Shown here piece after piece: positions 1-13,139 of a stretch of DNA of 64,000 bases. How positions within the stretch are numbered: the first letter of the stretch is position 1; the number at the start of each line of letters is the position of its first letter. Where the stretch lies: positions 2,307,419 through 2,371,418 of the forward strand of contig NC_052507.1 of the NCBI RefSeq assembly GCF_014356525.2, written 5' to 3'. The notes beneath the pieces were generated by a model. That model saw nothing but the letters and a program-made list of their open reading frames with translations. It did not search any database and was not told the DNA's origin. Position numbers and translations under genes: made by a program. This stretch comes from Nilaparvata lugens (Eukaryota; Arthropoda; Insecta; Hemiptera; Delphacidae).

Positions 1-119
1 GACACGTCAATTTCTAAGAATATAATAGATGTTTATTTCATCAAGACACTTAAAAAATACAATATTAGTATAAATTAATATATTAAAAAATTATACTTAA
101 AATTCTGAAATATTACTCT

Positions 120-340
120 TCAATGTTGTTTTCCATCACGAACTGCTTATTATTAAATCACTTTTTGCTTTTAGAAAAAAACGACTAGCAGTCAGATATT
201 TTACAATAAATGAATACATCACTCACTGGACAACGAGATCTTTCGGCAGTTCCGCCATCTTCTTGGTTGTCAATATCATTTATTGTAAAATATCTGACTG
301 CTAGTCGTTTTTTCTAAAAGCAAAAAGTGATTTAAAATAT
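120..340. mobile_element. MITE family A, copy 1
   Basis: Inverted arms of about 58 bp (157-215 and 279-336) share cagtcagatattttacaata and its reverse complement. The centre carries a segment containing ccgccatcttcttggttgtc. Other copies lie at 4911-5085 and 9789-9945. Confidence 0.8.
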
Positions 341-1684
341 TACATTTTGTAACCTGTATTCATTTGAGAACATTTTTTATAAGGCAATAAATTTGATTTG
401 AAAATACTGTGTAGTCACCCTTTTTTACCAATGTAATGATAATACAAAGTACCGTATTATTGAGAAAAATCACAATATATTTTTGGGGTTGAAGAAATGA
501 GACGGGGCCGCCGAAAACAATGGATGGACAGGTAGAAGTTCTAGTGACCCTTCAGTGGTCGCTGATTGTTATTGAATTTCGACATTTTCGTGGTCTATTG
601 TTAAGGTTTTCACTCCGAGCAATATATTGGTGGACCAGTGTGATTACTTTCAACTATAAACCAGTGGTAGCATACAGTGATTGGATAAACACCCACATTA
701 CTTTCGATGATAAGTACAAATTTAGTCAAACGTACGTGGTGTGTGAGTAAAGCCCACATCAATTTTTGGGCGTACATTTGTTGCTGTCCTTATAAGTTCT
801 ACCATACTGAATGGGACTTGACATAGACATAATACATGTATACATATGTTTGTCAAGCTGTGTTCAATTCAATCTGATAGAATTTGAAAGGACGCCAAAA
901 AATCGATTGTGAGCAAGTTGAGTTTCATCAAATGAACCATTGGTATAAAATAATATACAAGTACTTGATCACTGATTCACATTCAATGACTGCAGAAAAT
1001 ACAAGTAACAGACGTAAGTAAGGTGCAAGGTAATAGATAAGTTGGTGCTACCAGCTAGAATTGCCTTCAAGCATTAGGACCACTAATGACCACTAAAAGG
1101 GTAATGAAGCGGAATTAGAGGACAATGAAGTATGCTAGTCGAGAGTTGGAGGATGCACCTTTTTGGAACAATTGGCCAGTGCACAGGAAGCGCGGCCACG
1201 TCTCCTTTCTTTTACCCTATTTTTGTTATAGCAATACTATAAAGAAAGTCTCTATAAACAGTAACTAAATCATTAATATATCTAAATATACCTAATATAT
1301 ATATATATATATAATATATTAATATACCTAAATCATAGTATATATCATTAATTGATATATTGTAATTATGGAATGAAATAGTTGAATAAATCACCAAAAG
1401 TTACCGTAGTACTTCATAGTACGTTTGTTGACTTTCTTACAAAACAGAACGAAACCTTCAATAATGAGTAAAATGCTAGCATATTACAATTGAAAATAAT
1501 CATGATAGGTAGTTTAAAAATAAATGAATTGATTAAGGCACAATACTATTATCATTAGTCACTGTATTAAATGACGAGAGAAGAAAAAAACAAACTAAGA
1601 TTTTCTTAGGAGATTACACTTCAGTAAAATGAAATCTTACAATAATAATTAGTAGCCTGTAAAATAGTAAAAGTATTATTGTTA
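341..1684. other. No gene seen; AT-rich repeat-like DNA
   Basis: I see no splice-bounded coding signal. A short AT microsatellite lies at 1291-1322. Phrases such as tccttataagttctacca (about 788) recur near 4575, 8759, 9950 and 57245, so part is a dispersed repeat. The 76-codon frame at 520-750 matches nothing I know. Confidence 0.5.
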
Positions 1685-1905
1685 ACTATATTTATTTATT
1701 TATTCATGTATTACATTCTGCAATCACAGTATCAAATTAATGATTGGGAGACAATCAACAGGATATACCCAGAACTGTTTCTCTCCCAAATTTTGATAAA
1801 AATAGTTCAAGTGATGTATTACAAGACTTGTAAACACTTAGTGTTTGTGAAATGGTGTTCAAAATCGAATCTTCAACTTTCATTCACACACTTATTAAAA
1901 CTGGA
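1685..1905 (-). mobile_element. Probable LINE 3' end with (AAATA)n tail, copy 1
   Basis: It begins with a tatttatttattta tract (an A-rich tail on the minus strand), followed by a segment ending in ctctcccaaatttt. The same arrangement recurs at 34029-34170, 36960-37110 and 55562-55690, which suggests one retroposon family inserted in the same orientation. Confidence 0.5.
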
Positions 1906-1942
1906 GTCATTTCGACATCTGATAAAAACAGATAAATCATAG

Positions 1943-2469
1943 ACTACAATTCAGTCAAATGAGACTCACAATAATTAGTAGCATATAAAAGGTGTAACAA
2001 TTCACAATACCGTATCACCTTCTATCCCTTCATATCAATACAGAAGGCATTCAAATTGATTTGATTTCCTTGGTTTTCATCATCGATTATTTATAAATTT
2101 AAATTTAGTTTTCCACTTTTTTTTAATCCTTTCTTAATACATAAGAATTATAGACTCATTCCTAAAAATTATTTAAATCTAGTTCAGATCTCTAATATTG
2201 AGATCTCTCTTTATAATTGTATAGATATAACACTCTTTGTTATGATAACTAGAGCTTACACACAGGCCTTTGTTGCCTATGTAAGCTATTTTCTATCTGA
2301 TTGCAAGGATAAAATTGTGATAGCTCGAGAGTTTTATTGTTCAGTACCTATAGTTTTATATTTTGCTATTTTTATTTTAGTAAGTATATTGTATTGATTC
2401 TTGGATTGTATATACTTTATTGCTTAGATTTAAATGTATATATATATATATATATATAATATATATATA

Positions 2470-2501
<32 letters not shown>

Positions 2502-3275
2502 TGAAGATTCATTAATTAAAATTCTAGTTATTCTGTTCTCTTGTGTTATAATAGTTTTTCCCCTCACAAAAGTTATCATAGTTCTTTTCCCCCCTTACAA
2601 TTGCTTAAGATTCTATGAAACTGCTTTAAATTGTAGGTATTCGATCAGGAGGAAAGAAATTGAATTCATTTATTTAAAAAAAATACAATTTATATCGCTT
2701 CCATAGTTCGCTACAGTGGTTTGGAGCCCACCTAAAGCTGCAGGTCCACTCATCTCCCATCATCATCCGTCTCATTACCCACGAACAAGCCTAGAGCTCA
2801 TGTGGGCATCATCCTCAGGAAAAAATACAATTTGTACTGATCAACATAGTTTGATCTTTCAACCACTCAACTTTAAAACAACAGAATTCGGATATTTTTA
2901 TAGGCGTATTACGGAAAATAATTCTGTAGTGATAAGTAAAAAGGGGTTATTAAGTCATAAAATGTCAATTTTGACTTTTCTACATGTTCTTATTCAGAAA
3001 GATTTTATCTTTTTTTGGTATAAAGGATTCAAGTCTATGTGGTATTGTTTTAGAGTTATTCTCATGATAAAATGGAGACATCTCAGAAAAAATCATTTTT
3101 GTTTGATATAAATGAAACAATAAGTGAACTAATAACCTTTAAAATGTGAAATCAAATCTTATAGGTATTGGAAAAATTATACAAGTCAACTTATAACTTT
3201 CAAGAAAAGAAATAGGTATTGATATAATAAATTATACAAGTCAACTTATACCCTTCAAGACGCGGCAATAGGGTA
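1943..3275. other. AT microsatellite and unclassified AT-rich DNA
   Basis: A TA microsatellite lies at about 2432-2501. A segment near 2716-2830 with higher GC (gtttggagcccacctaaagc) resembles repeat DNA. A short tandem duplication lies at 3170-3270 (ttatacaagtcaacttata twice). No gene is seen. Confidence 0.5.
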
Positions 3276-3815
3276 TTGATATACCTGGAGGGGCTCAAAT
3301 TTCCACAGACATGTCGGGAGTCTTTCAGTACTAGCCTAAGTATTTTAAATGTTCCGTCATTGTACATTTTCAAATCAATATTACATGTGAAGGATAGGTT
3401 GAATTCATTCCAAGTTAACTCAGATATTCATGGCTATAGCACTAGAGAAAGGAATAACATTTCAGTTGAGAGACATAGGCTGAGTGTATTTGAGAAAACA
3501 CCTACTTTATAGGGGACAAAAGTTTTTTGCGAAACTTCCGGCTGATTTGAGAAATATTGTTGAAGAAAAACAATTCAAAACAAAACTATATTCTTTTCTC
3601 AGTGAGAAGGCTTTCTATGAGGTTGACGAACTCTTGTTAGAGTGAAACAAATTATTATCATAATCTTGCAAATTTAATGAATTGTTAAATGTTAGTAGAA
3701 TTTTATTTTAAGATTGATATTTTATGTTATTCTATTATTTATCTGTGACGTTTTTCAACTGTATTACATTGTTTTTGTTATAATTTTGTTGAAAATAAAA
3801 TATTATTATTATGAT
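3276..3815 (+). pseudogene. LINE (non-LTR retrotransposon) 3' end, degraded
   Basis: The translation contains NVPSLYIFKSILHVKDRLNS, then DIHGYSTRERNNISVERHRL and SVFEKTP. After in-frame stops and a frameshift come remnants around KVFCETSG and EGFL. This is the usual C-terminal tail of Jockey/CR1-type reverse transcriptase ORFs ('PSLYIFE...VK.NL..F..N.DIH.Y.TR...N'). An AT-rich 3' UTR follows to about 3815, ending in an ATT-rich tail. It is a 5'-truncated, inactive copy. Confidence 0.75.
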
Positions 3816-4549
<734 letters not shown>

Positions 4550-4593
4550 TTTTTGGATGCCCGACTTTTTACCGTCCTTATAAATTCTATTAT

Positions 4594-5396
4594 AGTGAAG
4601 TCCACGTTATGAGTGCAGTGGAGAAAGATAGGAGAACAACGTTGCCGATCCCCTGTCTTGTCAATGGAGGGTAACTAATACCGGTTTATTGATGTAATAT
4701 TGTCTTGTCAATTTCTTCTATGGAGGGAACCTGAAACCGGTTTATTGATAAAAACACTACTCACATGGGCTACGTTTGTACAAATTAATAAAAACAATAT
4801 TTAAAAACCTTGTAGTTGAAAAGTTGAAAATGACCTAAGTTAGAGTCGAAACTAGTCGTTGAAATATTATAAAGTTTTTAATAATAAAGGGTACTACAAG
4901 GTTCTTCTTGACAACTCTTCTTGACAACCAAGAAGATGGCGGAACTGCCGAAAGATCTCGTTGTCACAGTGAGTGATTAATTCATTTATTGTAAAATATC
5001 TGACTGCTAGTCGTTTTTTCTAAAAGCAGAAAGTGATTTAATAATATGCAGTTCGTGATGGAAAACAACATTGAAGTGTACTACAAGGTTTAAGTTTAAG
5101 TTTAAGTTTACAAAACTTTAAGGTTTTTATATTGTTTTTATTAATCGGTCTATTGATGTAATATTAACTATTCATCCTCGTTTAAAATGATCAATTATAT
5201 TTTATCAAGCAATAAATTATATTTTTTAGTTATTTCATAATCAAGATAAGATATTTTGTTAATTAATTATTAATTCTACATTGTTAAAAGACGATCTGGC
5301 AACAGAACAAAGCGAGAAAGAGATGACACTACCCGCTTTGTTGAATGATATACAAGGATAGCAATACCATTGCTAACCAAACACTGCCATTATAAC
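4594..5396. mobile_element. TIR family W copy, interrupted by MITE A
   Basis: The left end has gtccacgttat; the right end has cactgccattataac. The interior matches family W (acaacgttgccgatc, gacgatctggcaacag). A MITE A copy (4911-5085) with flanks lies inside. Confidence 0.65.
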
Positions 5397-7090
5397 AGAT
5401 TATATTGATTAGCCATTATTTGATTATATTTCTTTCAATTGTTTTATGTGTTAGTATTGTTGTATGTAAATATGTTTGAATAGCTTATGCTTGTAAACAA
5501 CTACAGCAGTAGAACGTCAACTTTTTCTTTCTTGTATTGTGCCTATTGTTGTATTGACTCCTCCTCTAAACATGGACTTGTTCCATCCCAGGTAGCACAC
5601 CTACGTGTTTCCAACGTTGAAATTTGGTTGTTGAGGTCGAATAACCGTTAGCGGTTGAATTTTTCAACGTTTTAAATACAACATTGTTTTCAACGGTTGA
5701 TCTCTCGTTAAAAACACGTTGAAAACGAGCTTCCAATTCCACCACTCACAGCGCTACAGTATGTAGTCCTTACAAAAACGGATCTAGCAACTTTCGTCAA
5801 CGACCGATCGACGCCATTAATTTCATGTTAGAAATTATTTTCATCACGTTGATGAAAGCTGTGAACTCTTTTAGAAGTGTCTACCCATTCCACTTTGACT
5901 TGGTAAGTTTCTTTAATTATTATTTTTATTTAAAAAATGAGATTGTTTGGTGATTTATTGTCTAAACTTGAAAACAAATATTGTGTGTTATTTAGCCTAC
6001 ACTTGTTTACATTCGAGGTTAGGGTTAGGTATATTTGTTAACTGGGCTCTAATTTAATATATTAAAAATTAATATAATACAATAAGCTTGGTTTTAAGTA
6101 TTGTACATGTAGCCTACTACTTAACTTCCAAATAAATTACAATTACTTTGATTTCTACACAAATATTTTCATTATGCTATCTATGTATTGTTTTTGTCAC
6201 AGGACTGCTTGTGTTGAGAAATTGAATGAAACTTAATAATATAATGAAAAATATAAATTTTTAAAACATAACCCAATTTAACCTGCAAACAATGGAAGTC
6301 TGTTGCTATGGCACTAATAAATTGTCTATGTAGGCTAACATCAAAGTGATTGCTTTTAACAAGTTCAGTACCAATAATTAACTCGGTGATCCAAAAATTA
6401 AAAACGGGTGCCCGGAGTTCACCTCATAAATATTAACATTTTCCAAATATCGTCATTCCATGGTGACGAAATTTAGCTTAAACTTGTTCATTTTAAAATT
6501 TAATTTCCATTTAATTTATGAATGTCTACAACTCATATGTCAAGGATATTTTTGATTAATTTCATTGTGATTTTAACTTTTGGTCTAGGTTTACAAAATT
6601 TAGTAGGCCAATAAAAAATGGTTAAAATATCGGCATACAACTGTTTTTTTTCATAAAACTAAGTATGTACCTACAGTAACTATTACATTTTACTCATAAA
6701 TCCAAAAAGTAACTTTTTTACCGTTTTTATATAGAGCCTTATTTAGTTCTATAGGCCTAATGAAAGAGGAGTATTTCAAGTTAAAATTCGTCTATGCTAC
6801 AAAATTTGGAAACCCAATATTCATACTTTATTCTTAGTCAATTTGAATGTTTGAACGAATATCTAAAAAACAGTCATCACCTAGCCTTGTGATTCAAAAT
6901 ATCAATGTGTATAACAAAATATTAGATGTGCACTTGAAAAAAATTTTTGTACTTGTCCCTTTATCCCTTTTGTCTCTTTTAACCATGCAACACCTGTATC
7001 AAATAATAACTCCTATGTGGTGGCAAAATTTCATCTGCCTTCATATTTATAGAATTTCTCATTAAAATTTATATTACCTTATGTTTCAGA

Positions 7091-7219
7091 TTCTATCAAA
7101 CAATCTTGTGGGTCGACTGTGGGCATTAAGACCCAAATTGAAGACGCTATTAAGGATTGGCTAAAATATGGGACAGTATATGAGTATTTTCAGTGGAGAA
7201 AAAAAAACAATCTAATTTT
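7091..7219 (+). other. Possible transposase exon remnant
   Basis: After an acceptor-like ttatgtttcag, nucleotides 7091-7219 stay open and encode SIKQSCGSTVGIKTQIEDAI and KDWLKYGTVYEYFQWRKKN. The stretch has helix-like charged residues and sits in the middle of the 3-kb TIR element at 5587-8552. It could be a relic of the element's own protein, but no domain can be named. Confidence 0.25.
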
Positions 7220-7448
7220 GTCGGTAATTAAAAATATCAAGGTATAAAATAAAATATTTAAACACATTAATATTTATGTTTATATTTATATTTATTTTAC
7301 ACAAATATTTAATAAATATTAAAGTATTATGAAATGGAAGTGGAAAGTTATTTTGAAAGTTCCTTCTATTGAAACACTGTAATAAAATATTTGTTTGGCT
7401 ATTACATAAATCACAAACAATCATCATACCTGAAAACTAAAATGTAGG

Positions 7449-7641
7449 GGGGTTTATACGATGCCAATTGACAAGACAATAATATTGTCTTCTGAAATGT
7501 ACAGCTGGTGTAAATTATCAATTGAATCTTTTAATTCTAAAACCATCATCTAGGCATGGCTAAATAAAAACTAATTGACAACATCAGCTGACGGTTAAGA
7601 AGACAATTATTATTGTTTTGCCAATTGGCATAGTTTAAACC
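7449..7641. mobile_element. Nested MITE
   Basis: Inverted arms of about 42 bp: ggtttatacgatgccaattg at the left and caattggcatagtttaaacc at the right. Confidence 0.75.
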
Positions 7642-7935
7642 TGGCATAAATGTCAAGTAAAAATTTAGATGATCTATATTATTTGCTAGAAAGAATTGAG
7701 CTATTTTTACTCACCACAGATGAAATTATCATACTAAAAATTCAAGATTTTTAAACAACTGCTGAATTCTTGAAATAATAGTTTTAAGTTAGGTATGTTT
7801 CTTACAGACATAAAATGTTTTTGAGCTTGGCAGAGTATATTAAATTACCATGGTAATTTGGTTGTAACCATCTCAGTTTTTTAAACAAACTGTTATCATA
7901 CTAATTTTTGTGGATCAAAATTGAAGTAATATGGA

Positions 7936-8047
7936 AATAGAAAGAAAAATAAAAATCTCAGTACCCTTTTTGAATCATTTAAATAATGATTAATAATAGT
8001 GATTAAATAATTCAAAAAGGGTACTGAGATTTTTATTTTTCTTTCTA
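7936..8047. repeat. Hairpin, ~39-bp arms
   Basis: The arms 7936-7975 and 8009-8047 are near-perfect inverted copies around ctcagtaccctttttgaat, with a loop of about 33 bp. It lies inside the 3-kb TIR element. Confidence 0.8.
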
Positions 8048-8274
8048 GTTCTATAAAAAGTAGCCCTATACAGAAAAGAGATGAAGTAATATGGTTTTTA
8101 TTGTGTGTTTTTAATGTCACCCTACCAATGTACCGCATTGCACGGTAATATTTCTGTTACATGAAATCATATGTAAATAAATGGAAATATGATTTCGTAT
8201 TTTCATCTCTTTTCAAATGATTTTAGAAATATTACCATGTAATTGATAAGGTACCGGTTCAAAAGTATGGCTAA

Positions 8275-8412
8275 TTCAACGTCTATTTATAGTTGAAAAT
8301 AATGGTTGCCACGACGTGCTTTCAACGTCTATTTATAGTTGAAAATAATGGTTGTCACGACGTGCTTTCAACGTCTATTTATAGTTGAAAATAATGGTTG
8401 TTACAATGTTTT
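8275..8412. repeat. 46-bp tandem repeat, three units
   Basis: Units starting caacgtctatttatagttga occur at 8277, 8323 and 8369, in the subterminal region of the 3-kb element. Confidence 0.9.
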
Positions 8413-8816
8413 TTCAACTATTATTCAACGTTGAAAATAACGTGGAAACGGCGGACATTTTTTCGTGTTTTCAACGTTGAATTTAAACGTCTTTTCAACG
8501 TTAAGGTATTACGTGTTTCTAACGTTATTTCAACGTTTCTGTGCTACCTGGGATATATTAGAGGGAGTAATTTTCAGGGAATTTATTGTAAAAATATGTA
8601 CTTTCTAGAAATAAATTGAAAATTTGAATTTGAATTTTTGAATAACGTGGACCTCACTACAGTTTGAATGGAGCTTGGCAAACACTTGATGTGTTCAGAC
8701 ACACATGATATGTTTGTCAAGTTATGTTCAATCTAATAGACTTTTTAAATATATTTTCGTCCTTATGAATTCCACCACATTAATCGGAGCTTGAAAAACA
8801 TCATCTGTTCAATCGA

Positions 8817-9779
8817 ATAGAATCATAGCCACCTCCAATACAAGGCCCCGGCCTACGATATTGCAACGTTGCAGTGTAGGCCTAGAATCTAATACATGAT
8901 TGGTGAAAAAGATATTTTCCTTCACCTACTGTCTAAAGTACTCACTTTACTCCCTGAAACCTAATACCAAAGTGTCACTTTTTTGCTCTCGGTAGTAAAA
9001 AACAGAAAAACTCCCTAGGGAGTAAAAGTGACTCCATTTAAATAACATGGGGAGCATCTCTATTTTGAAACTTACATTGTAATAGGTTAGAAGGTCTAAG
9101 CTTACATGAAAAAGCATAATAGAGGTGTCTGTCATTGAGTCAACTGAATTCAATACCACAACCAGAAATTTGATTAACTCATGAAATATATGTTTGTATG
9201 ATAATTATTATATTCTTAATATTAGTAGACGATAAAAAATTATACAATTTTTAAAATATTTTATTCTATTCAAAATACCAGCCAACAAATATTTTTGATC
9301 TGCAATTCAAATCTGAACCGCGTGATCTGGAGTCAGCCATTTTTGGTAGCTGCTCAGCTGATATAATTGTTACAATTTTTGCCGATAGATAGCAATCGGC
9401 AGTGCCAATCAGACGACCGGTTTTTAGGTTTTAGATTTAGGTTATGTTGTTAGGAATCATTGTGACCAATACGTAAGTTATTAGAATGATTTTATTTGCA
9501 GTTTCTATAAAAAAATGTAGATGGAGGAAAAATGTTGTGTACATCACGAGCGAAAAATACTTTTTCTCCCTCAGGAAAATTTCTGCCCTCAGCTTTGCCT
9601 CGGGCTTCAAACTTTTTCCCACAGGGAGAAAAAGTCGTACTTTTCACTCTAGATATACAAATAACTATTGAAAATACCAGCTGATCTTTTTCACCAATCA
9701 TGTATTAGATTCTAGGCCTACGCTGCGACGTTGCAATATCGTAGGCCGGGGCCTTGTAATAGAGGTTGCTATGATAGAA
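8817..9779. mobile_element. ~960-bp TIR element with ~100-bp inverted ends
   Basis: The left arm 8817-8915 and right arm 9690-9779 are inverted copies around aaggccccggcctacgatat. Part of the interior (8930-9200) is repeated in reverse at about 55870-56180. Confidence 0.8.
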
Positions 9780-9788
9780 TTTATATTT

Positions 9789-9945
9789 TTCAATGCTGTT
9801 TTCCATCACGAACTGCTTATTATTAAATCACTTTCTGCTAAAGAAACGACTAGCAGTCAGATATTTTACTATAAATGAATTAATAACACTCACTGTAACA
9901 ACGAGATCTTTCGGCAGGTCCGCCATCTTCCTGGCTGTCAATTTA
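9789..9945. mobile_element. MITE family A, copy 3
   Basis: It shares ttttccatcacgaactgctt, cgactagcagtcagatattt and the ccgccatcttc centre with the copies at 120-340 and 4911-5085. Its right arm is truncated. Confidence 0.7.
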
Positions 9946-10286
9946 TGAGAATTTATAAGGACGGCAAGAAATAGTACGTCCAAAAATCGATAAGTAGACT
10001 AATATCTCCATGTATTTATTAATTATAATTCACTCTTCTTGATCTAATTAAATAGCATTTAATCTTCTTGATTGTAATTTTATGGCAGATAAATTGAATT
10101 TGAAATTGAATTTACAAGTAGTCTGATTGATTAACATGTTTAGGCATGCATACTTTAAACCTATCCAAAGAATGGGTACCTCTTTACAGATGATTTTGAA
10201 AATAAATTGTCTTGAAAGTGAGAGGAATCAAAGTTATTTGGTTCTAAAAGACTGTAGCGTGAATGTTGATGTTGTGGAACATTTCC

Positions 10287-10433
10287 ATAATTTAAGAGAC
10301 CTGAAATGTTGTCAAAAATCATCCACTTTATTTGATTAAAAATTAATATTTTACACACGAAAGCATGCTCCTGTAAAATATTAATTTTTATCTAAATAAA
10401 GTGGATTTTTGACAACATTTCAAGTCTCTTCAA
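10287..10433. mobile_element. Palindromic MITE-like element
   Basis: Arms of about 65 bp (10294-10360 and 10373-10433) are inverted copies around atccactttatttgattaaa, separated by a short loop. Confidence 0.8.
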
Positions 10434-10621
10434 TTCTGAGAGACTGGTGTGCAGCAAAAATAATCTTTCTCTCAATGATGATAAAACCGCTGACATTAAC
10501 TTTACATTCAGGAAGGTTAAGGGTGAAGTTTATAATTATGCCATTGAGTTTTATAGTTACTCCATTGAAGTTTATAGTTGTTTTTATTGATTTTTGTCTG
10601 TTGTGGGATGCACACATTCAT

Positions 10622-11260
10622 TGACCGAGCGAAGTGAGGTCTAAGATTCAAGTCGACGGTTTGGCATTTCTCTTAATGTTTAAATGTTTATATGTTTATA
10701 TGTTGCGCATTTACGGCGAAACGCGGTAATAGATTTTCATGAAATTTGACAGGTATGTTCCTTTTTAAATTGCGCGTCGACGTATGTACAAGGTTTTTGG
10801 AAATTTTGCATTTCAAGGATAATATAAAAGGAAAAAGGAGCCTCTTCATACGTCAATATTAGAGTGAAAATCAGACTATAGAATTATTCATCATAAATCA
10901 GCTGTCGAGTTGACTATAAATTGCATGCCATGTCGCATGCAATTCAATATCTCAATGTAACTTGGTAAAAAATTAGCAGCTGTGTAGACTATAAATTGCA
11001 TGCCTCATTGCTTGCCTCATTGAATGAAATTTTTATGCACTATTAAATAGGATGCAAAAAACTTATAACAGCTCGTCTGGGTGCCTAGGTGTCTTCTGGT
11101 TTTCTCGCGCTAAATTCCGGAAAGCGTTATATGATAATTAAATCTTGTGTAAGCATGATCTGATCAAATAAATAGTTAGTGTATCAGTGTGGATGTGCTT
11201 ATGGTTTGGGACGTCGTTATTACTGCGCGAGGTCTACTGTTCACAGAACTACTAGTTATT
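10622..11260. mobile_element. Dispersed repeat family G, longest copy
   Basis: It runs from gaccgagcgaagtgaggtct to gttcacagaactactag. The interior has the recurring phrases gtttggcatttctctt, aacgcggtaatagattttca and ggaaattttgcatttcaagg. Other copies or pieces lie at 52384-52800, 53565-53965, 56404-56700, 57196-57235, 58758-58810 and 59208-59515. It has no obvious TIR. Confidence 0.75.
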
Positions 11261-11319
11261 TGTCAGGTAGGATGGCCACCGGATTGTATATCTTCAGTTA
11301 CTGTTGATGGTGAAATATT

Positions 11320-11760
11320 GTGATACCTATCCTTAATGAAAACTCTAGGTTGTTGTCAAAATATCACTTATTTATTTCAAATATCTGGATTGTATATGTT
11401 ACAGAGACTTTGTGTAACTGTACTAGTGAATATTTATTATGCACACATCCAGAGTCTCATTTCTTATTGAGTAATGCAAAAAGTGTGAACGCCAAATCAA
11501 TTTTTGTCCTTCAAAAGAAGGCAATAAGAATTATAATATGCAAGTTACCTTAATAATGCACATTGTAGACCTTATTTTATTCACCTAGGTATATTGACGT
11601 TGCCATCGTTATATGCCTTGAAAATATTATGTTATGTACAAGGCAATTCGAATAAGTATATGCTCCTATAATGACTTCCATAGCTTGAATACAAGAAGTA
11701 GACACAAAAACTAAGAATTCCGTTGTACAGTAATACTGAATAACGAAGAAACTGACACTT
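11320..11760 (+). pseudogene. LINE reverse-transcriptase C-terminal fragment, degraded
   Basis: The first frame ends IFVLQKKAIRIIICKLP. After a frameshift, nucleotides 11565-11670 can be read as HCRPYFIHLGILTLPSLYAL followed by KILCYVQGNSNKY, and 11675-11750 as DFHSLNTRSRHKN with a stop. 'LQK.AIRII', 'HCRPLF..L.ILTLPSLY' and 'D.H..NTR' are the standard C-terminal landmarks of non-LTR retrotransposon reverse transcriptases. The fragment has stops and frameshifts and no 5' part. Confidence 0.75.
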
Positions 11761-12221
11761 AATATAGTATAATGATTGATATAATGCCAGAGTGTGGCAG
11801 CACTGTTAAAAAAAGTCAGCTGGGCAACGATGAGTGGTCTTGTACTTTTATTTCATACAAATTTTCATTTTATACAATTCCCATGTAATTTATAACAAAC
11901 TTACAAGAATTTAAACAGTACATACTTTAATAACTTAACGTCTATCAAATTATACTCAAATTTGAAATAACCTGTGTAATTTGAATGATTGATTGGATGA
12001 ATAAATCTCAAAGAAATACAATAAACCATCAAGGGCCCTATGCGTAATCTTTGTTTAAACAGAGATAAATCTGCTTTTTAAACCCGGTTTAAACCAGAAA
12101 TGAAAGAAATAGTATCTTCATGTAAACCAAGATAAGCGTTAAACGTGTGGATGATGCATATTATGGGCCTAAGTAAAGCCATTCATTATTGTCTTTTGTG
12201 AAACCCATTCATACAGTATTA
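11761..12221. other. No gene seen; repeat-like DNA
   Basis: It holds AT-rich sequence with an inverted motif around aaacccggtttaaacc (about 12081), similar in style to the TIR element at 14528. Nothing else was recognised. Confidence 0.4.
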
Positions 12222-13121
12222 TCAAATTATATTTGTATAACTCCACACCTGACCACTTGAAAGTAGGCCTACTCACATGCACACAATTTAAAAACATATT
12301 GAAAGCAGTGTTATATTGATGAATCTATCTATATATATAAAAGCGAAATGGCACTCACTCACTGACTGACTGACTGACTCACTCACTCACTCACTCACTC
12401 GCATAACTAAAAATCTACTGGACCAAAAACGTTCAAATTTGGTAGGTATGTTCAGTTGGCCCTTTAGAGGCGCACTAAGAAATCTTTTGACAATATTTTA
12501 ACTCTAAGGGTTGTTTTTAAGGGTTTAAAGTTCGTCTTTTAGCATGTATATTCTTCTTCTCCCAATCTCTTAATTATAATTGAAATTTCCATATCATATG
12601 TTACTATAGAACTATAATCTAGATAGAGTACCACTTCGAAACAGTTGTTAACTGGCAACTAAATTAATAATTTTGTCAGGTTGGCATTAAGTTGAGTTGA
12701 CTTTGTTAGGTTGGCACCAAGTTGAAGATTTGAATGCATTTATCGCGGAAAAATTGATTGGGCACTGCTACTTCAATCCTGGGAATATTATATAACCAGC
12801 CGTCAGGCTCGCTTAGCTCGCCATATCCGTTTAGCCAGACGTTTAGTCTGGACCCCCGACTGGATTGTCCTAACATATGATAAAAATGCTCAAATGAAAA
12901 ATGCAGGCGAGCGAAGCGAGCCTGCTGATCTCATTCTTGGACGATCCAGTCGGGGGTCCAGGGGGTCCAGGGGGTCCTTGCTAGACGGATATGGCGAGCG
13001 AAGCGAGCCTGACGGCTAGTCAAATTATATTTGTATAACTCCACACCTGACCACTTGAAAGTAGGCCTACTCACATGCACACAATTTAAAAACATATTGA
13101 AAGCAGTGTTATATTGATGAA
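12222..13121. repeat. 102-bp direct repeats flanking a Helitron
   Basis: The segments 12222-12323 and 13020-13121 look identical (tcaaattatatttgtataac ... gttatattgatgaa). They abut the Helitron at 12324-13019 on both sides. Confidence 0.9.
12324..13019 (+). mobile_element. Non-autonomous Helitron
   Basis: It starts TCTATCTATATATATAAAAG after an A and ends ...gacggCTAG before a T, as Helitrons do. A GC-rich inverted segment (tatggcgagcgaagcgagcc) forms the 3' hairpin with an internal copy at 12805-12830. There is a CACT/GACT simple repeat at 12350-12400. Confidence 0.75.
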
Positions 13122-13139
13122 TGTTTTATAAAACACTTA

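Larger units (their letters stand above)
5587..8552. mobile_element. 3-kb TIR element with AACGTTGAAA-rich ends
   Basis: The ends are cccaggtagcac and gtgctacctggg, perfect 12-bp inverted repeats. Both ends are followed inward by many copies of aacgttgaaa or its complement, over 100-300 bp. The flanking dinucleotide at both sides is AT (5585-5586, 8553-8554). The interior contains a nested MITE (7449-7641), a hairpin (7936-8047), a 46-bp x 3 tandem repeat (8275-8412) and a possible exon relic (7091-7219). It is a DNA transposon of a superfamily I cannot name. Confidence 0.8.

Noticed and set aside
8947..9159. 70-codon minus-strand frame
   Set aside because: It lies inside a TIR element and is broken in the related copy near 56000.
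10083..10130. Similarity to the intron-exon junction at 15565-15618 (ataaattgaatttgaaa, agtagtctga)
   Set aside because: The ataaattgaatttgaaa phrase is common in retroposon tails in this DNA, and the coding part that matches is only about 10 bp.
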